Shown one piece after another: positions 42,582 to 51,266 of a stretch of 64,000 bases of DNA; within the stretch, counting starts at the first letter, position 1, and each line of letters starts with the position of its first letter. Position numbers and translations under genes: made by a program. Under the pieces are notes generated by a model. That model did not search any database. It had not been told where the DNA came from and saw only the letters and a program-made list of their open reading frames with translations. Origin of the DNA: Azotobacter paspali. GTDB taxonomy: Bacteria; Pseudomonadota; Gammaproteobacteria; Pseudomonadales; Pseudomonadaceae. The stretch is taken from assembly GCF_042434745.1 (NCBI RefSeq), contig NZ_JBHLSS010000028.1; one strand, 5' to 3'.

Positions 42582-43271
42582 ATGACCAGCCCCTGCCGCC
42601 GTCATTTTCAGAAGGTCCGCGCCGCCCAGGCGGCCGCGACCACCGAACCGACCCAGTCCATGGCCGGTGCGACCGCCTACGAGCTGCAACTGCTGCAGCT
42701 CACCACGGACCGCGCTCGCCTCAAGCAGATCCAGTCCGAGCAGGGCAAGGCCGAGCTGAAGCGTGAACTGTTGCCGGCGTACCAGCCCTACGTCGAGGGC
42801 GTGCTGTCGGCCGGGCAGGGCGCCCAGGACGAGGTGCTGACCACCGTCATGGTCTGGCGCATGGATGCCGGCGACTACACCGGCGCCCTGGACATCGCCG
42901 ACTACGTGCTCCGCCACGGGCTGGTCATGCCCGATCGCTTCGCCCGCACCACCGGCTGCCTGGTCACCGAAGAGATCGCCAACGCCGCGCTGAAGGCGCA
43001 GAAGGCCGGCGGCACCTTCGACCTGGCGGTGCTCGAGCGCACTCAAACACTCACCCAAGAGCAGGACATGCCCGACGAGGCCCGCGCCAAGCTGCTGCTG
43101 GCCACCGCGCGCGCCACCCTCGAAGGCGAAGCGCCGGGGCAGCAGCGCCTGCAGATCGGCATCGACCTCCTCAAGCGCGCCATCGACCTGCACGGCAGTT
43201 GCGGCGGCAAGAAAGACCTGGAGCGCGCCGAGCGGCTCATCAAGAACATCGCGGCCCCGGCCGCGGACTGA
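42582..43271 (+). CDS. M: P2-like terminase small (endonuclease) subunit (gpM)
   Basis: A 229-residue protein of the gpM family, which with gpP cuts cos and packages DNA. Family pattern: SPCRRHFQKVRAAQAAA at the start, YELQLLQLTTDRARLKQIQS, and a central VWRMDAGDYTGALDIADYVL. Position between N and L agrees with P2. Confidence 0.94.
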   Translation: MTSPCRRHFQKVRAAQAAATTEPTQSMAGATAYELQLLQLTTDRARLKQIQSEQGKAELKRELLPAYQPYVEGVLSAGQGAQDEVLTTVMVWRMDAGDYTGALDIADYVLRHGLVMPDRFARTTGCLVTEEIANAALKAQKAGGTFDLAVLERTQTLTQEQDMPDEARAKLLLATARATLEGEAPGQQRLQIGIDLLKRAIDLHGSCGGKKDLERAERLIKNIAAPAAD

Positions 43272-43362
43272 GCGTCCCCACGCGAACCCGGCGGCGCGGG
43301 GCTGATCTAGGCATGTTCCTGCCCTGGTGACGCCCTGCTCACCGCCGAACCTGGAGCACAGC

Positions 43363-43827
43363 ATGAGCGGATTCATCGCCAACGGCGGCAGCGCTGAGCC
43401 CTTCGTCCTGGTCAACGACGGCTGGTTCCCCGACATCGACGCCGAGCACCTGCGCGCTGCGGTCCGCATGGACGGCAGCATCACAAACGCTCGCCTGGAA
43501 GTCGCCGCAGTCTCCGCCATGCTCAGCGTCAACCGCGAGTTGGCCGTCTACAAGACGGCCGAGCAGGCCAACGGCCATGCGGCCCTGGCCGACGTGCCGG
43601 CCGTGGCTATCGACGGCGAGAGCGAGCGCGTCCACCTCTACCGCCGCGCCGTCTACTGCACCGCCGGCGCCGAGCTGGCCGAGCGCTATCGCAGCTACGA
43701 CGCCACCGCCGCCGGCAACCAGCGCGCCGACGACCTCACCCCCAGCATCGACGAGTACCGCCGCGACGCCCGCTGGGCGATCCGCGACCTGCTCGGCGTC
43801 ACCCACACCACCGTGGAGCTGATCTGA
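43363..43827 (+). CDS. L: P2-like head completion protein (gpL)
   Basis: A 154-residue gpL-family head completion/stabilisation protein. It shows NDGWFPDIDAEHLRAAVRMD near the N terminus and DLTPSIDEYRRDARWAIRDL near the C terminus. The ATG at 43363 is preferred; an in-frame ATG at 43327 would add 12 residues without similarity. It overlaps the next gene by one base. Confidence 0.93.
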   Translation: MSGFIANGGSAEPFVLVNDGWFPDIDAEHLRAAVRMDGSITNARLEVAAVSAMLSVNRELAVYKTAEQANGHAALADVPAVAIDGESERVHLYRRAVYCTAGAELAERYRSYDATAAGNQRADDLTPSIDEYRRDARWAIRDLLGVTHTTVELI

Positions 43828-44036
43828 TGGCCACCGTCATCGCCCACCAGGGCGACACCCTCGACGCGCTCTGCTGGCGGCATTACGGCCGCACTGCCGG
43901 CGTCGTCGAGGCTGTGCTCGAGGCCAACCCCGGCCTGGCCGACCTCGGCCCGATCCTGCCCCATGGCCAGCGCGTGACCCTGCCCGAACAGGCCCCGCAG
44001 CCGCAGCGGCAGGGCCTCGTCAACCTCTGGGACTGA
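43827..44036 (+). CDS. X: P2-like tail protein X (LysM-like)
   Basis: A 69-residue tail protein X with a LysM-like fold: HQGDTLDALCWRHYGRTAG, then VLEANPGLADLGPILPHGQ and VTLPE. gpX is an essential small tail component. Its start overlaps the gpL stop by one base. Confidence 0.94.
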   Translation: MATVIAHQGDTLDALCWRHYGRTAGVVEAVLEANPGLADLGPILPHGQRVTLPEQAPQPQRQGLVNLWD

Positions 44037-44041
44037 CCCCC

Positions 44042-44374
44042 ATGAACAGGATGAAACACATGCCCGACAAACCGGAAACCTGGGCCTGGCTCGCCGCCTG
44101 GGTGCAAACAAACTGGCCGGGGATTTACGCGGGGGTCCTGGCATTTACCATCGCCGCCCTGCGCATCCTCTACAGCGGCGGCCGCCTGCGACAACTCCTG
44201 CTGGAGGCCCCGCTGTGCGGCTTCATCGGCCTGGGCGTCAGCTACAGCACCGAGCTGCTCGGCGTCTCGCCCAGCGCCGGCGCCTTCTTCGGCTCCATGG
44301 TCGGCCTGATCGGCGTCGAAACCGTCCGGGCCACCGCCCGCCGGCTGCTGGAAAAGAAGGTGGAACAGGCATGA
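44042..44374 (+). CDS. Phage holin (lambda holin S-like family)
   Basis: A 110-residue membrane protein with three hydrophobic segments (about 30-45, 55-72 and 75-95), the last containing GAFFGSMVGLIGVETVRA. It is of the type that forms lysis holes in the inner membrane. It precedes and overlaps the endolysin gene (ATGA), the normal holin-endolysin order. Confidence 0.85.
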   Translation: MNRMKHMPDKPETWAWLAAWVQTNWPGIYAGVLAFTIAALRILYSGGRLRQLLLEAPLCGFIGLGVSYSTELLGVSPSAGAFFGSMVGLIGVETVRATARRLLEKKVEQA

Positions 44375-45201
44375 CGACGCTCCGCCTCGACGACCGCAAC
44401 CAGGCGGTCCTGCTTCTGCAAAAGCAGCTCAACGCCCAGGGCGCCGGTCTCTACCTCGACGGCCATTACGGCGAAGCCACCACTAAGGCCGTGCAGGCCT
44501 TCCAGCGCCGTGCCGGCCTGGTCTCTGATGGCATCGCCGGACCCAAGACCTTGGCCGCCCTGGCCGGGCAGGACACCGGTCACCTGCTCAAGCAGCGCGA
44601 CCTCGAACGGGCCGCCGAACGCCTCGGCGTTCCGCTGGCCAGCGTCATGGCCGTCAACCTGGTGGAGAGCAAGGGGGAAGGCTTCCTGGCGAACGGGCGT
44701 CCCGTGATTCTGTTCGAGCGGCATGTCATGCGCGAGCGGCTGCTCGAGCACCGCTATGTCCTCCCTGGCCTCGCCAGCTCCGAGGCGACCGCCGAGGCCC
44801 TGGCCGCCCGCTATCCCGGTCTGGTCAACCTCCGCCCCGGCGGCTATGCCGGCTGTGCCGCCGAGCACCAGCGCCTGGCTCAGGCCCGGCAGATCCACGA
44901 CAGCGCCGGGCTGGAGTCGGCGAGCTGGGGACTGTTCCAGATCATGGGCTATCACTGGCGGCGCCTCGGCTATGCCAGCGTCCAGGCCTTCGCCCATTGC
45001 ATGGCCGAAAGCGAGACCCAGCAGTTGGAGGCCTTCGTCCGCTTCATCGAGGCCGACCAGGCACTGCACAAGGCCCTGCAAGGCCGCCGCTGGGCTGAGT
45101 TCGCCAAGCGCTACAACGGCCCGGCCTACGCCAAAAACTTCTATGACGTGAAACTCGCCCGCGCCTATGCGCAGTTCAGCAATAAGGAGCAAGCCGCCTG
45201 A
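44371..45201 (+). CDS. Endolysin: peptidoglycan-binding domain plus N-acetylmuramidase
   Basis: A 276-residue modular lysin. An N-terminal peptidoglycan-binding domain covers about residues 1-70 (NGHYGEATTKAVQAFQRRAG-like pattern). It is followed by an N-acetylmuramidase domain (DUF3380) with the catalytic Glu in MAVNLVESKGEG and ILFERHVMRERL, and SWGLFQIMGYHW. It degrades the cell wall at lysis. The start at 44371 overlaps the holin stop, and the stop shares a base with the methyltransferase start (TGATG). Confidence 0.92.
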   Translation: MTTLRLDDRNQAVLLLQKQLNAQGAGLYLDGHYGEATTKAVQAFQRRAGLVSDGIAGPKTLAALAGQDTGHLLKQRDLERAAERLGVPLASVMAVNLVESKGEGFLANGRPVILFERHVMRERLLEHRYVLPGLASSEATAEALAARYPGLVNLRPGGYAGCAAEHQRLAQARQIHDSAGLESASWGLFQIMGYHWRRLGYASVQAFAHCMAESETQQLEAFVRFIEADQALHKALQGRRWAEFAKRYNGPAYAKNFYDVKLARAYAQFSNKEQAA

Positions 45202-46451
45202 TGTTCACTATTCACCGAGGCGACTGCCTGGAGTCCATGCGCACCCTGCCCGACAACAGCGTGGATAGCATCGTGACCGATCCACCCTATGGCATTTCGT
45301 TCATGGGGAATCGCTGGGATTGTGATGTGCCCAGTACCAATGTCTGGACCGAGTGCCTACGAGTGCTCAAGCCGGGAAGCCATTTGCTGGCATTCGCCAG
45401 CCCCCGGACTCAGCACCGGATGGCGGCCCGCATCGAGGCGGCCGGCTTCGAAATCCGCGACATGATTGCATGGGTCTACGGGTCGGGCTTCCCGAAGTCC
45501 CGCGACGTATCACAAGCAATGGAACGTTACATGGCAGGCGAGCAGCTTGATCCGGCCACCACGTCCATTCGCCCTGGCGTTTACCGGGTCACCGCCTTCC
45601 TGCGCGAGGCGCGTAATCGGGCTGGCTGGACGAACCGCCAGCTCGACGAGCTGTTCGACACCAACGGCATGGCCGGGCACTGGACAACGACGGGATCGCA
45701 GCCGGCGGTGCCGTCTCCCCAGCAGTGGGAGATCCTGAAGGCAGCCCTCGGTTTCGGCGATGAACTCGATGCCCTGGTTGCTGATCTGGGCGCTACAAAC
45801 CGGCCGGAGAGCGGGGGCCAGGACGAGGGAAGGCGCACTCGCGGGTTCCTGCAGTCGCTCATAAAATACAAAGACGCCCCGCCAGCCGGTGGCTGGGGAA
45901 CCGCCCTCAAACCGGCCCTGGAGCCGATCACCATGGCACGCAAACCGCCCGTCGGGTCGGTAACGAATAACGTCATGGTCCATGGAACCGGGGCGTTGAA
46001 TATCGCCGGGTGCCGAATCGGCAAGGATCTGATCAAGGTAGAGGGCCGGCGGTGCGGTGGTGAGCAGATCTACAGCGCTATACAGCGCGACGACTATACC
46101 GGAGGAAGGCACTCCGGCCGCTGGCCTGCCAATCTGCTGCACGATGGCGGCGAGGACGTCACCGACGTCCTGGGCGAGGCAGCCCGTTTCTTCTACTGCC
46201 CGAAGGCCAGTAAGAAGGATCGCGAAGCGGGCAATACCCATCCGACCGTCAAGCCCACCGATTTGATGCGCTACCTGTGCCGCCTGGTGACCCCGCCCGG
46301 TGGCCTGGTCCTCGATCCATTCATGGGCAGCGGCAGCACCGGCAAGGCAGCCATGCTCGAAGGATTCCGCTTCATCGGCTGCGAGCTGTCTGACGACTAC
46401 GCCGCTATTGCCCAGGCCCGGATCGAGCGATCCGCCCAGGACGCCGCATGA
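45201..46451 (+). CDS. Phage DNA methyltransferase (DPPY type) inside the lysis cassette
   Basis: A 416-residue DNA N-methyltransferase. The catalytic DPPYGISFMG is at about residues 28-37. The SAM-binding DPFMGSGSTGKAAM is near residue 372, so the motif order is IV before I as in the beta class. An insert of about 100 residues (about 115-215, with helical NRAGWTNRQLDELF) probably reads the target sequence. A C-terminal HPTVKPTDLMRYL motif is typical. It likely methylates phage or host DNA against restriction or for regulation. It lies between endolysin and spanin genes, sharing overlaps with both. Confidence 0.9.
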   Translation: MFTIHRGDCLESMRTLPDNSVDSIVTDPPYGISFMGNRWDCDVPSTNVWTECLRVLKPGSHLLAFASPRTQHRMAARIEAAGFEIRDMIAWVYGSGFPKSRDVSQAMERYMAGEQLDPATTSIRPGVYRVTAFLREARNRAGWTNRQLDELFDTNGMAGHWTTTGSQPAVPSPQQWEILKAALGFGDELDALVADLGATNRPESGGQDEGRRTRGFLQSLIKYKDAPPAGGWGTALKPALEPITMARKPPVGSVTNNVMVHGTGALNIAGCRIGKDLIKVEGRRCGGEQIYSAIQRDDYTGGRHSGRWPANLLHDGGEDVTDVLGEAARFFYCPKASKKDREAGNTHPTVKPTDLMRYLCRLVTPPGGLVLDPFMGSGSTGKAAMLEGFRFIGCELSDDYAAIAQARIERSAQDAA

Positions 46452-46864
46452 TCGCCCGCCTACCGTGGCTGCTCGCCTTGGTGGGCAGTCTCGCCCTCTA
46501 CGCCTGGGGCGTCGCTCAGCAGCGCGACAGCGCTATTGCCGCTGCCAAACAGGCCTTGGGCCAGCGCGACCAGATAACCCGGGAGGCCAACGGCCTTGCT
46601 GCCGAACTGGCCAAGGAACGCGCCGCCCAGGCCCGGCTGCGGGCCACCCAGGACGACCTGCGCGCCGCGCTGGCCCGCCGTCACGCCCAGATCGAGGACC
46701 TCAAGCATGAAAACCAGGAACTGCTCGAGTGGGCTGCTCAGCCTCTGCCTGCTGCTGCTCGCCGGCTGCGCGAGCGACCGGCCCTCACCGGCGCCAATGC
46801 TTACCAGGATTGGCTGTCCGGCCGTGGTGCCGTGCCGCCTGCCGGCGACAGCGCCGAGCGATAA
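46448..46864 (+). CDS. Rz: Inner-membrane spanin (Rz/LysB-like)
   Basis: A 138-residue protein with one N-terminal membrane helix (LPWLLALVGSLALYAWGVA) and a periplasmic coiled coil rich in Ala, Gln and Glu. It is typical of Rz/LysB i-spanins, which fuse the two membranes at the end of lysis. The partner lipoprotein is encoded in another frame within its 3' half. Confidence 0.85.
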   Translation: MIARLPWLLALVGSLALYAWGVAQQRDSAIAAAKQALGQRDQITREANGLAAELAKERAAQARLRATQDDLRAALARRHAQIEDLKHENQELLEWAAQPLPAAARRLRERPALTGANAYQDWLSGRGAVPPAGDSAER

Positions 46865-46964
46865 CGGCGACCTGCTCGACGACACCGAGCGCCTCGAAGC
46901 CGCCTGGGCCGAATGCGCCGCCCAGGTCGACATGCTCTACCGCCACCAGCAGCCCACCCCATGA
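46707..46964 (+). CDS. Rz1: Outer-membrane lipoprotein spanin (Rz1-like), embedded in Rz
   Basis: An 85-residue lipoprotein precursor in the +1 frame relative to Rz. The signal sequence LLSLCLLLLAGCASD contains the lipobox LAGC, with lipidated Cys near residue 21. The mature part is Pro-rich at first (DRPSPAPMLTRIGCPAVVPC), then helical. An embedded Rz1 within Rz is the classical arrangement. The ATG at 46707 follows GAGGA. Confidence 0.85.
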   Translation: MKTRNCSSGLLSLCLLLLAGCASDRPSPAPMLTRIGCPAVVPCRLPATAPSDNGDLLDDTERLEAAWAECAAQVDMLYRHQQPTP

Positions 46965-46989
46965 AATCCGCCATGGACCAGGAGCCCCT

Positions 46990-47520
46990 ATGAACAAACC
47001 CGAATCCCTGCGCGCTCATCTGCTGGCTGCCGTGCCCGAGCTGCGCCACGACCCTGACCGCCTGCTGATCGTCATCGACAAGGGCTGTATCCGCAGCACC
47101 GCCGCGCCGGGCCTGAGCTTCGAGTACAGCTACACCCTCAACTTGCTGCTCACTGACTACGTCGGCCACCCGGACGCGATCGCCATCCCGTTGCTGGCCT
47201 GGCTGCATGTCAACCAGTCGGAACTGCTGGTCAACCTGGAGAAGGGCAAGGAAGCCATCCAGTTCGAGGCCGAGGTCCTGGCCAACGACAAGGTGGACCT
47301 GTTGATCACCCTGCCGCTCACCGAGCGGGTTATCGTGAAAAAGCTGCCCGACGGAACCCTGCAGGTCACCCACGCCGCCGAGCCGCAGTACACCGAGCAG
47401 TTGGAAAGCACACACCTGCAGGTCTACGCCGACGGCGAGCTGATCGCCGAATGGGATACGCCGGCGCCGACGGGCGTCGCCCTGGCCACCCCGCACCCGG
47501 GGCCGACCCGCTATGCCTGA
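46990..47520 (+). CDS. R: P2-like tail completion protein R
   Basis: A 176-residue gpR-family tail completion protein: MNKPESLRAHLLAAVPELRH start, then FEYSYTLNLLLTDYVGHPDA and VNLEKGKEAIQFEAEVLAN. GGAG immediately upstream decides the ATG at 46990. Overlaps the S gene by 8 bases. Confidence 0.93.
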   Translation: MNKPESLRAHLLAAVPELRHDPDRLLIVIDKGCIRSTAAPGLSFEYSYTLNLLLTDYVGHPDAIAIPLLAWLHVNQSELLVNLEKGKEAIQFEAEVLANDKVDLLITLPLTERVIVKKLPDGTLQVTHAAEPQYTEQLESTHLQVYADGELIAEWDTPAPTGVALATPHPGPTRYA

Positions 47521-47959
47521 CGACCTGCGCGCCCTTGAAGACTGGGCGGGCGCCCTGCTGGCCCGGCTCGACGCCGGCGAGCGCCGCAAACTAACCCAGA
47601 CCATCGCTCGTGACCTGCGCCGCAACCAGCAGCAGCGCATCGCCGCGCAACGCAACCCGGATGGCACGCCCTATGCGCCGCGCAAGGACCTGCGCGGTCA
47701 GGTCGGCCGTGTGCGCCGGAAGATGTTCGCCAAGCTCCGCCAGGCCAAGCACCTCAAGTTGCAGAGCACGGTGGACAGCATCGCCATCGGCTTCGTCGGC
47801 CGCGTCGCGCGCCTGGCCCGCGTCCACCAGTACGGCCTGCGCGATCGCGTCGAACGCGACGGCCCGGAGGTCCAGTACGACACGCGGCAATTGCTCGGCC
47901 TGACCGACTCCGACATTGAACTGATCCGCGACCGCCTCCTCGAGCACCTGGCCGGCTGA
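47513..47959 (+). CDS. S: P2-like tail completion protein S
   Basis: A 148-residue gpS-family virion morphogenesis protein. It has the basic N-terminal half (RRKLTQTIARDLRRNQQQRI) and the conserved end YDTRQLLGLTDSDIELIRDR. A diverged duplicate of its last 40 or so codons lies at 62218-62340. Confidence 0.93.
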   Translation: MPDDLRALEDWAGALLARLDAGERRKLTQTIARDLRRNQQQRIAAQRNPDGTPYAPRKDLRGQVGRVRRKMFAKLRQAKHLKLQSTVDSIAIGFVGRVARLARVHQYGLRDRVERDGPEVQYDTRQLLGLTDSDIELIRDRLLEHLAG

Positions 47960-47967
47960 CCGCACCC

Positions 47968-47986
47968 TGTAGCGCGCCACGCTACA
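47968..47986 (+). promoter_or_regulatory. Late-promoter activator palindrome upstream of V
   Basis: TGTAGCG-CGCCA-CGCTACA, a perfect 7-bp-arm inverted repeat, followed by AACCCCCGCC as in the copy at 54782. It sits where P2 has late promoter PV. Confidence 0.72.
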
Positions 47987-48034
47987 ACCCCCGCCACGCG
48001 ACAGCCGCGCCCACGCGCGGCCAGCATGGCGGCC

Positions 48035-48568
48035 ATGAATACCGCCGACCTGACCCGCCGCCTCGAAAACCTAATCCGCTTCGGCACTGTCGCCGAGGTC
48101 GATCCGGCCGCCGCTCGCTGCCGTGTGCAAACCGGTGGGCTGCTCACTGGCTGGCTGCCTTGGCTCGCCGAGCGCGCCGGTTCCGACCGCATCTGGAACC
48201 CGCCCAGCACCGGCGAGCAATGCTTGCTGCTGTCGCCCTCCGGCGACCCGGCCACCGGCATCGTGCTGCTCGGCCTGTACTCAACCGCCAGCCCCGCACC
48301 CGACGACAGCCTGACCCACCACCGCCGCACCTACCGCGATGGCGCGGTGATCGAGTACGACACCGAGAGCCATACTCTGCGCGCCACGCTCCCCGGCGGG
48401 GGCCAGGTCAATATCGTCGCCCCGGGCGGCGTGACCATCCTCGGCAACGTGACCATCACCGGCCTGGTCACCGTGACCGAGGACGTGATCGCTGCCGGCA
48501 TCAGCCTGGTTACGCATCGCCACGGCGGCGTCCTGCCGGGCAACGCCGTGACACAGGAGCCGCTATGA
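48035..48568 (+). CDS. V: P2-like baseplate assembly protein V
   Basis: A 177-residue gpV-family baseplate spike protein. The OB-fold N-terminal part (RRLENLIRFGTVAEVD, WLPWLAERAG) is followed by beta-helical repeats (VNIVAPGGVTILGNVTITG) and ends with a His motif THRHGGV as in spike tips that bind iron. An in-frame ATG at 48026 would add three residues; neither start has a strong ribosome-binding site. It overlaps W by four bases. Confidence 0.92.
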   Translation: MNTADLTRRLENLIRFGTVAEVDPAAARCRVQTGGLLTGWLPWLAERAGSDRIWNPPSTGEQCLLLSPSGDPATGIVLLGLYSTASPAPDDSLTHHRRTYRDGAVIEYDTESHTLRATLPGGGQVNIVAPGGVTILGNVTITGLVTVTEDVIAAGISLVTHRHGGVLPGNAVTQEPL

Positions 48569-48909
48569 ACCGTCATACCGGCGACATCCTCGGCACCGAG
48601 GCGCACATCGCCCAGTCCATCGGCGATATCCTCTCCACCCCCATCGGCACGCGGGTGATGCGCCGCGAGTACGGCAGCCTGGTCCCCGAACTGATCGACC
48701 AGCCGCTCAACGGTGCGACCGTCACGCGCCTGTACGCCGCCACCGCTACGGCCCTGATCCGCTGGGAGCCGCGCGTGCGCCTGTCCCGCGTCCAGCTCGC
48801 CCTCGGCAGCGAGCCGGGCAGCGCCGTCCTCAACCTCGAGGGCACTCGCGTCGACGGCAATGCGCCGTTCAGCCTGCGCGTGCCGCTCAACCGGGGGGCT
48901 TCTGCATGA
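48565..48909 (+). CDS. W: P2-like baseplate protein W (gp25-like)
   Basis: A 114-residue GPW/gp25-family baseplate wedge protein: HIAQSIGDILSTPIGTRVMR and REYGSLVPELIDQPLN are characteristic. The start overlaps the V stop and the end overlaps the J start. Confidence 0.95.
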   Translation: MNRHTGDILGTEAHIAQSIGDILSTPIGTRVMRREYGSLVPELIDQPLNGATVTRLYAATATALIRWEPRVRLSRVQLALGSEPGSAVLNLEGTRVDGNAPFSLRVPLNRGASA

Positions 48910-49808
48910 TCGATCTGTCGCAACTGCCGGCGCCCGATGTCGTCGAGACGCTGGACTACGAGGCTATTCTGGCCGAGCGAACGGCCTATCTGGTCAGCCT
49001 CTACCCGGAGAGCGAGCAGGCCACCGTCACCGAACAGCTCAAGCTGGAGTCCGATCCACGCACCAAGCTGCTCCAGGAAAATGCCTACCGTGAAGTGATG
49101 CTGCGTCAGCGCATCAACGACGCGGCCCGGGCCGTCCTGCTCGCCAGCAGTACCGGCGAGGACCTGGTCCATCTGGCCGCCCTGTTCGGCGTCGAGCGGC
49201 GGGTCGTCGATCCGGGCGACCCTGATGCCGTGCCGCCGGTCGCGCCGACATACGAGACCGACGCCAGCCTGCGCACCCGCACACAACTCGCCCCGGAGAG
49301 TTACACAAGCTGCGGCACATTCGCAGCCTACCGCTACCATGCCCTGGCCGTGACCGGCGTGGCCGATGCCGCCGTGCTGCGCCCTGAACCCGGCACAGTG
49401 CGCGTCGTCGTGCTGGGCGGCGAGGGCGACGGCAGTCCCTCCGTTGCGCTGCTGGAAACGGTGCGCGCATACCTCGCGGCCGACGACCTGCGCAGCGTCA
49501 ACGACGTGGTCGAAGTGATCGGCGCCGAGATCCTCGGCTACAGCGTATCCGCCCGGCTCACCCTGTACCCGGGGCCGGCCGCCACGCCGGTGCTCGAGCA
49601 GGCCCGCGCCGCCGTGCAGGCCTACGCCGAGCAGACGCACCGCCTCGGTTACGACGTGACGCTATCCGGGCTTTATGCCGCCCTGCACCGGAGCGGCGTG
49701 CAGCGCGTTGCCCTGGAGGCGCCGCTCGTCGACATAGTCTGCAGCGACAGCCAGGCCCCGCGCCTGCTCGACCTGCAGATCGCCCTCGCCGAGGCGACCG
49801 ATGTCTAG
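48906..49808 (+). CDS. J: P2-like baseplate protein J
   Basis: A 300-residue gpJ-family baseplate wedge protein. Family segments are DYEAILAERTAYLVSLYPE near the start, LLQENAYREVMLRQRINDAA, and PESYTSCGTFAAYRYHAL in the middle. Overlaps I by eight bases. Confidence 0.95.
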   Translation: MIDLSQLPAPDVVETLDYEAILAERTAYLVSLYPESEQATVTEQLKLESDPRTKLLQENAYREVMLRQRINDAARAVLLASSTGEDLVHLAALFGVERRVVDPGDPDAVPPVAPTYETDASLRTRTQLAPESYTSCGTFAAYRYHALAVTGVADAAVLRPEPGTVRVVVLGGEGDGSPSVALLETVRAYLAADDLRSVNDVVEVIGAEILGYSVSARLTLYPGPAATPVLEQARAAVQAYAEQTHRLGYDVTLSGLYAALHRSGVQRVALEAPLVDIVCSDSQAPRLLDLQIALAEATDV

Positions 49809-50898
49809 CGCCCTGCTGCCGCCCAACAGCACCGGCCTGGAGCGTGCGCTGGCCGAGGTCGCGGCCCTCGACAACCTGAGCCCCGAGACTGTCCGCCGCC
49901 TGTGGAATCCGCAGACCTGCCCCGCAGCGCTGCTGCCCTGGCTGGCCTGGGCGCTGTCGGTGGATTTCTGGGACGACGCCTGGCCGCTGGAACGGCAGCG
50001 GGCAGTGATCGCCGGCAGCATCGCCTGGCACCGCAAGAAGGGCACGCCCTGGGCGGTCGAGCAGGCCCTGGCGGCCGTCGGCTACCCGGATTCCCGCCTG
50101 ATTGAGCACCACGCGCTGCACGGGGCCTGGCAGGCCGCCGACGGCGAACTGCTCGACGGTACCGGACACCTGGACGGCACCGGCGACCTGTCCGCCCCAG
50201 GCGGCGTCTTCCGGGTCACCACCCGGCACTGGGCCGAGTACGTTGTGCGCCTCAACGTCGGCGAGGTGGCCTGGAGCCGTGCCCGCCAGCGCGAGGCGAT
50301 GGCCCTCTGCAACGCCTACGCCCCTGCCCGTAGCCAGTTAGCGGCCCTGATCGTCGCCGCCCTCTATGCATTCGACGCCACGATCACGCTGGCGGCGGTC
50401 GACGTCCGCGCCCGTGTGCGCCTTGCCGACTGCCGCCGTTTCGTGGTCGCTGGCTTCGACACCCTTGAAGGCTGCGACCTGATCGGCGGCGAGAACCGGC
50501 CGGAGTCTCTGGATGGGCTCGGCGCGCTGGACGGCGAAGGCCGGCTCAACGGCTACAGCGCAACCGGGGAGCCGCTCGACGCCGGCCAGCTCTGCATGAG
50601 CCTGCGCGGGCGCGTGCGCCTGCCGGCCCTGAGCTGCGGCGGCGACGCCGCGGAAGCTTTGGAGATCCTCGACGGCGGCCATCTGCTCGACGGTCGCTAC
50701 ACCATCGCCGGCGACACCCTCGACGGCTATGGCGCGCTCGACGGCGGCTCGCTTCGCTATCCGCGCATGGCCGATGCCGACGATACCCTCGACGGCACCT
50801 CGAACCTGGGCGCCCGCCGCGGGCCGCCGCACATCCACCACCGCGGCCTGATCCGCATCCGCCGCGGCTCGACAGTGATACAGGAGCCCCTGCAATGA
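49801..50898 (+). CDS. I: P2-like tail protein I with a long Asp/Gly-repeat extension
   Basis: A 365-residue protein. The N-terminal part is the gpI tail-formation domain (LWNPQTCPAALLPWLAWALS, RKKGTPWAVEQALAAVGYP, RHWAEYVVRLNVG); P2 gpI is about half as long. Interspersed and C-terminal LDG-containing repeats (LLDGTGHLDGTGDLS, SLDGLGALDGEGRLNG, DTLDGYGALDGGSL, DDTLDGTSNLG) are unusual and suggest a beta-repeat structure exposed on the tail. The next gene overlaps by four bases. Confidence 0.88.
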   Translation: MSSALLPPNSTGLERALAEVAALDNLSPETVRRLWNPQTCPAALLPWLAWALSVDFWDDAWPLERQRAVIAGSIAWHRKKGTPWAVEQALAAVGYPDSRLIEHHALHGAWQAADGELLDGTGHLDGTGDLSAPGGVFRVTTRHWAEYVVRLNVGEVAWSRARQREAMALCNAYAPARSQLAALIVAALYAFDATITLAAVDVRARVRLADCRRFVVAGFDTLEGCDLIGGENRPESLDGLGALDGEGRLNGYSATGEPLDAGQLCMSLRGRVRLPALSCGGDAAEALEILDGGHLLDGRYTIAGDTLDGYGALDGGSLRYPRMADADDTLDGTSNLGARRGPPHIHHRGLIRIRRGSTVIQEPLQ

Positions 50899-51254
50899 GC
50901 ACCCTCGCCATCGCCGCGACCACCGCCTACCGCAGCCGTGTCGCCCTGGCCGCCGCCGAAGGTGGACCGCTGCCGCGTGCCGCCTGGCTGGCCTTCGGCG
51001 CGGACGACAGTCCCTACAGCCTCGACGACACCGCCCTGGGTGCCGAGTGGCTGCGCGTGGCCACGACAAATGTCACAGACGGCCCGCTGCTCACAGTGAC
51101 CGGCGTGCTCGACGGCGCCGCCGCCGGGCTCAACGTGCTGCGCGAAGTCGGCGTGTTCGCCGCCGACGGCACACTAATGGGTCGGCGCGTCCTGACTCCA
51201 AAAGAGCTGGAGCCCGGCACCGTGCTCGAGTTCGAGATCACTTTCCAATACTGA
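50895..51254 (+). CDS. Phage tail-associated protein (fibre N-terminal-like)
   Basis: A 119-residue protein of the phage tail-collar/fibre N-terminal type: AFGADDSPYSLDDTALGAEW near the start and GLNVLREVGVFAADGTLMGR near the end. Similar modules usually sit at the N terminus of P2-like gpH fibres; here it is a separate gene. It probably joins the fibre to the baseplate. Confidence 0.75.
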   Translation: MSTLAIAATTAYRSRVALAAAEGGPLPRAAWLAFGADDSPYSLDDTALGAEWLRVATTNVTDGPLLTVTGVLDGAAAGLNVLREVGVFAADGTLMGRRVLTPKELEPGTVLEFEITFQY

Positions 51255-51266
51255 CCGAGGACTTCC

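Noticed and set aside
46729..46989. Upstream extension of tail protein R
   Set aside because: It shadows the Rz/Rz1 region. GGAG directly before 46990 and the family start decide the shorter protein.
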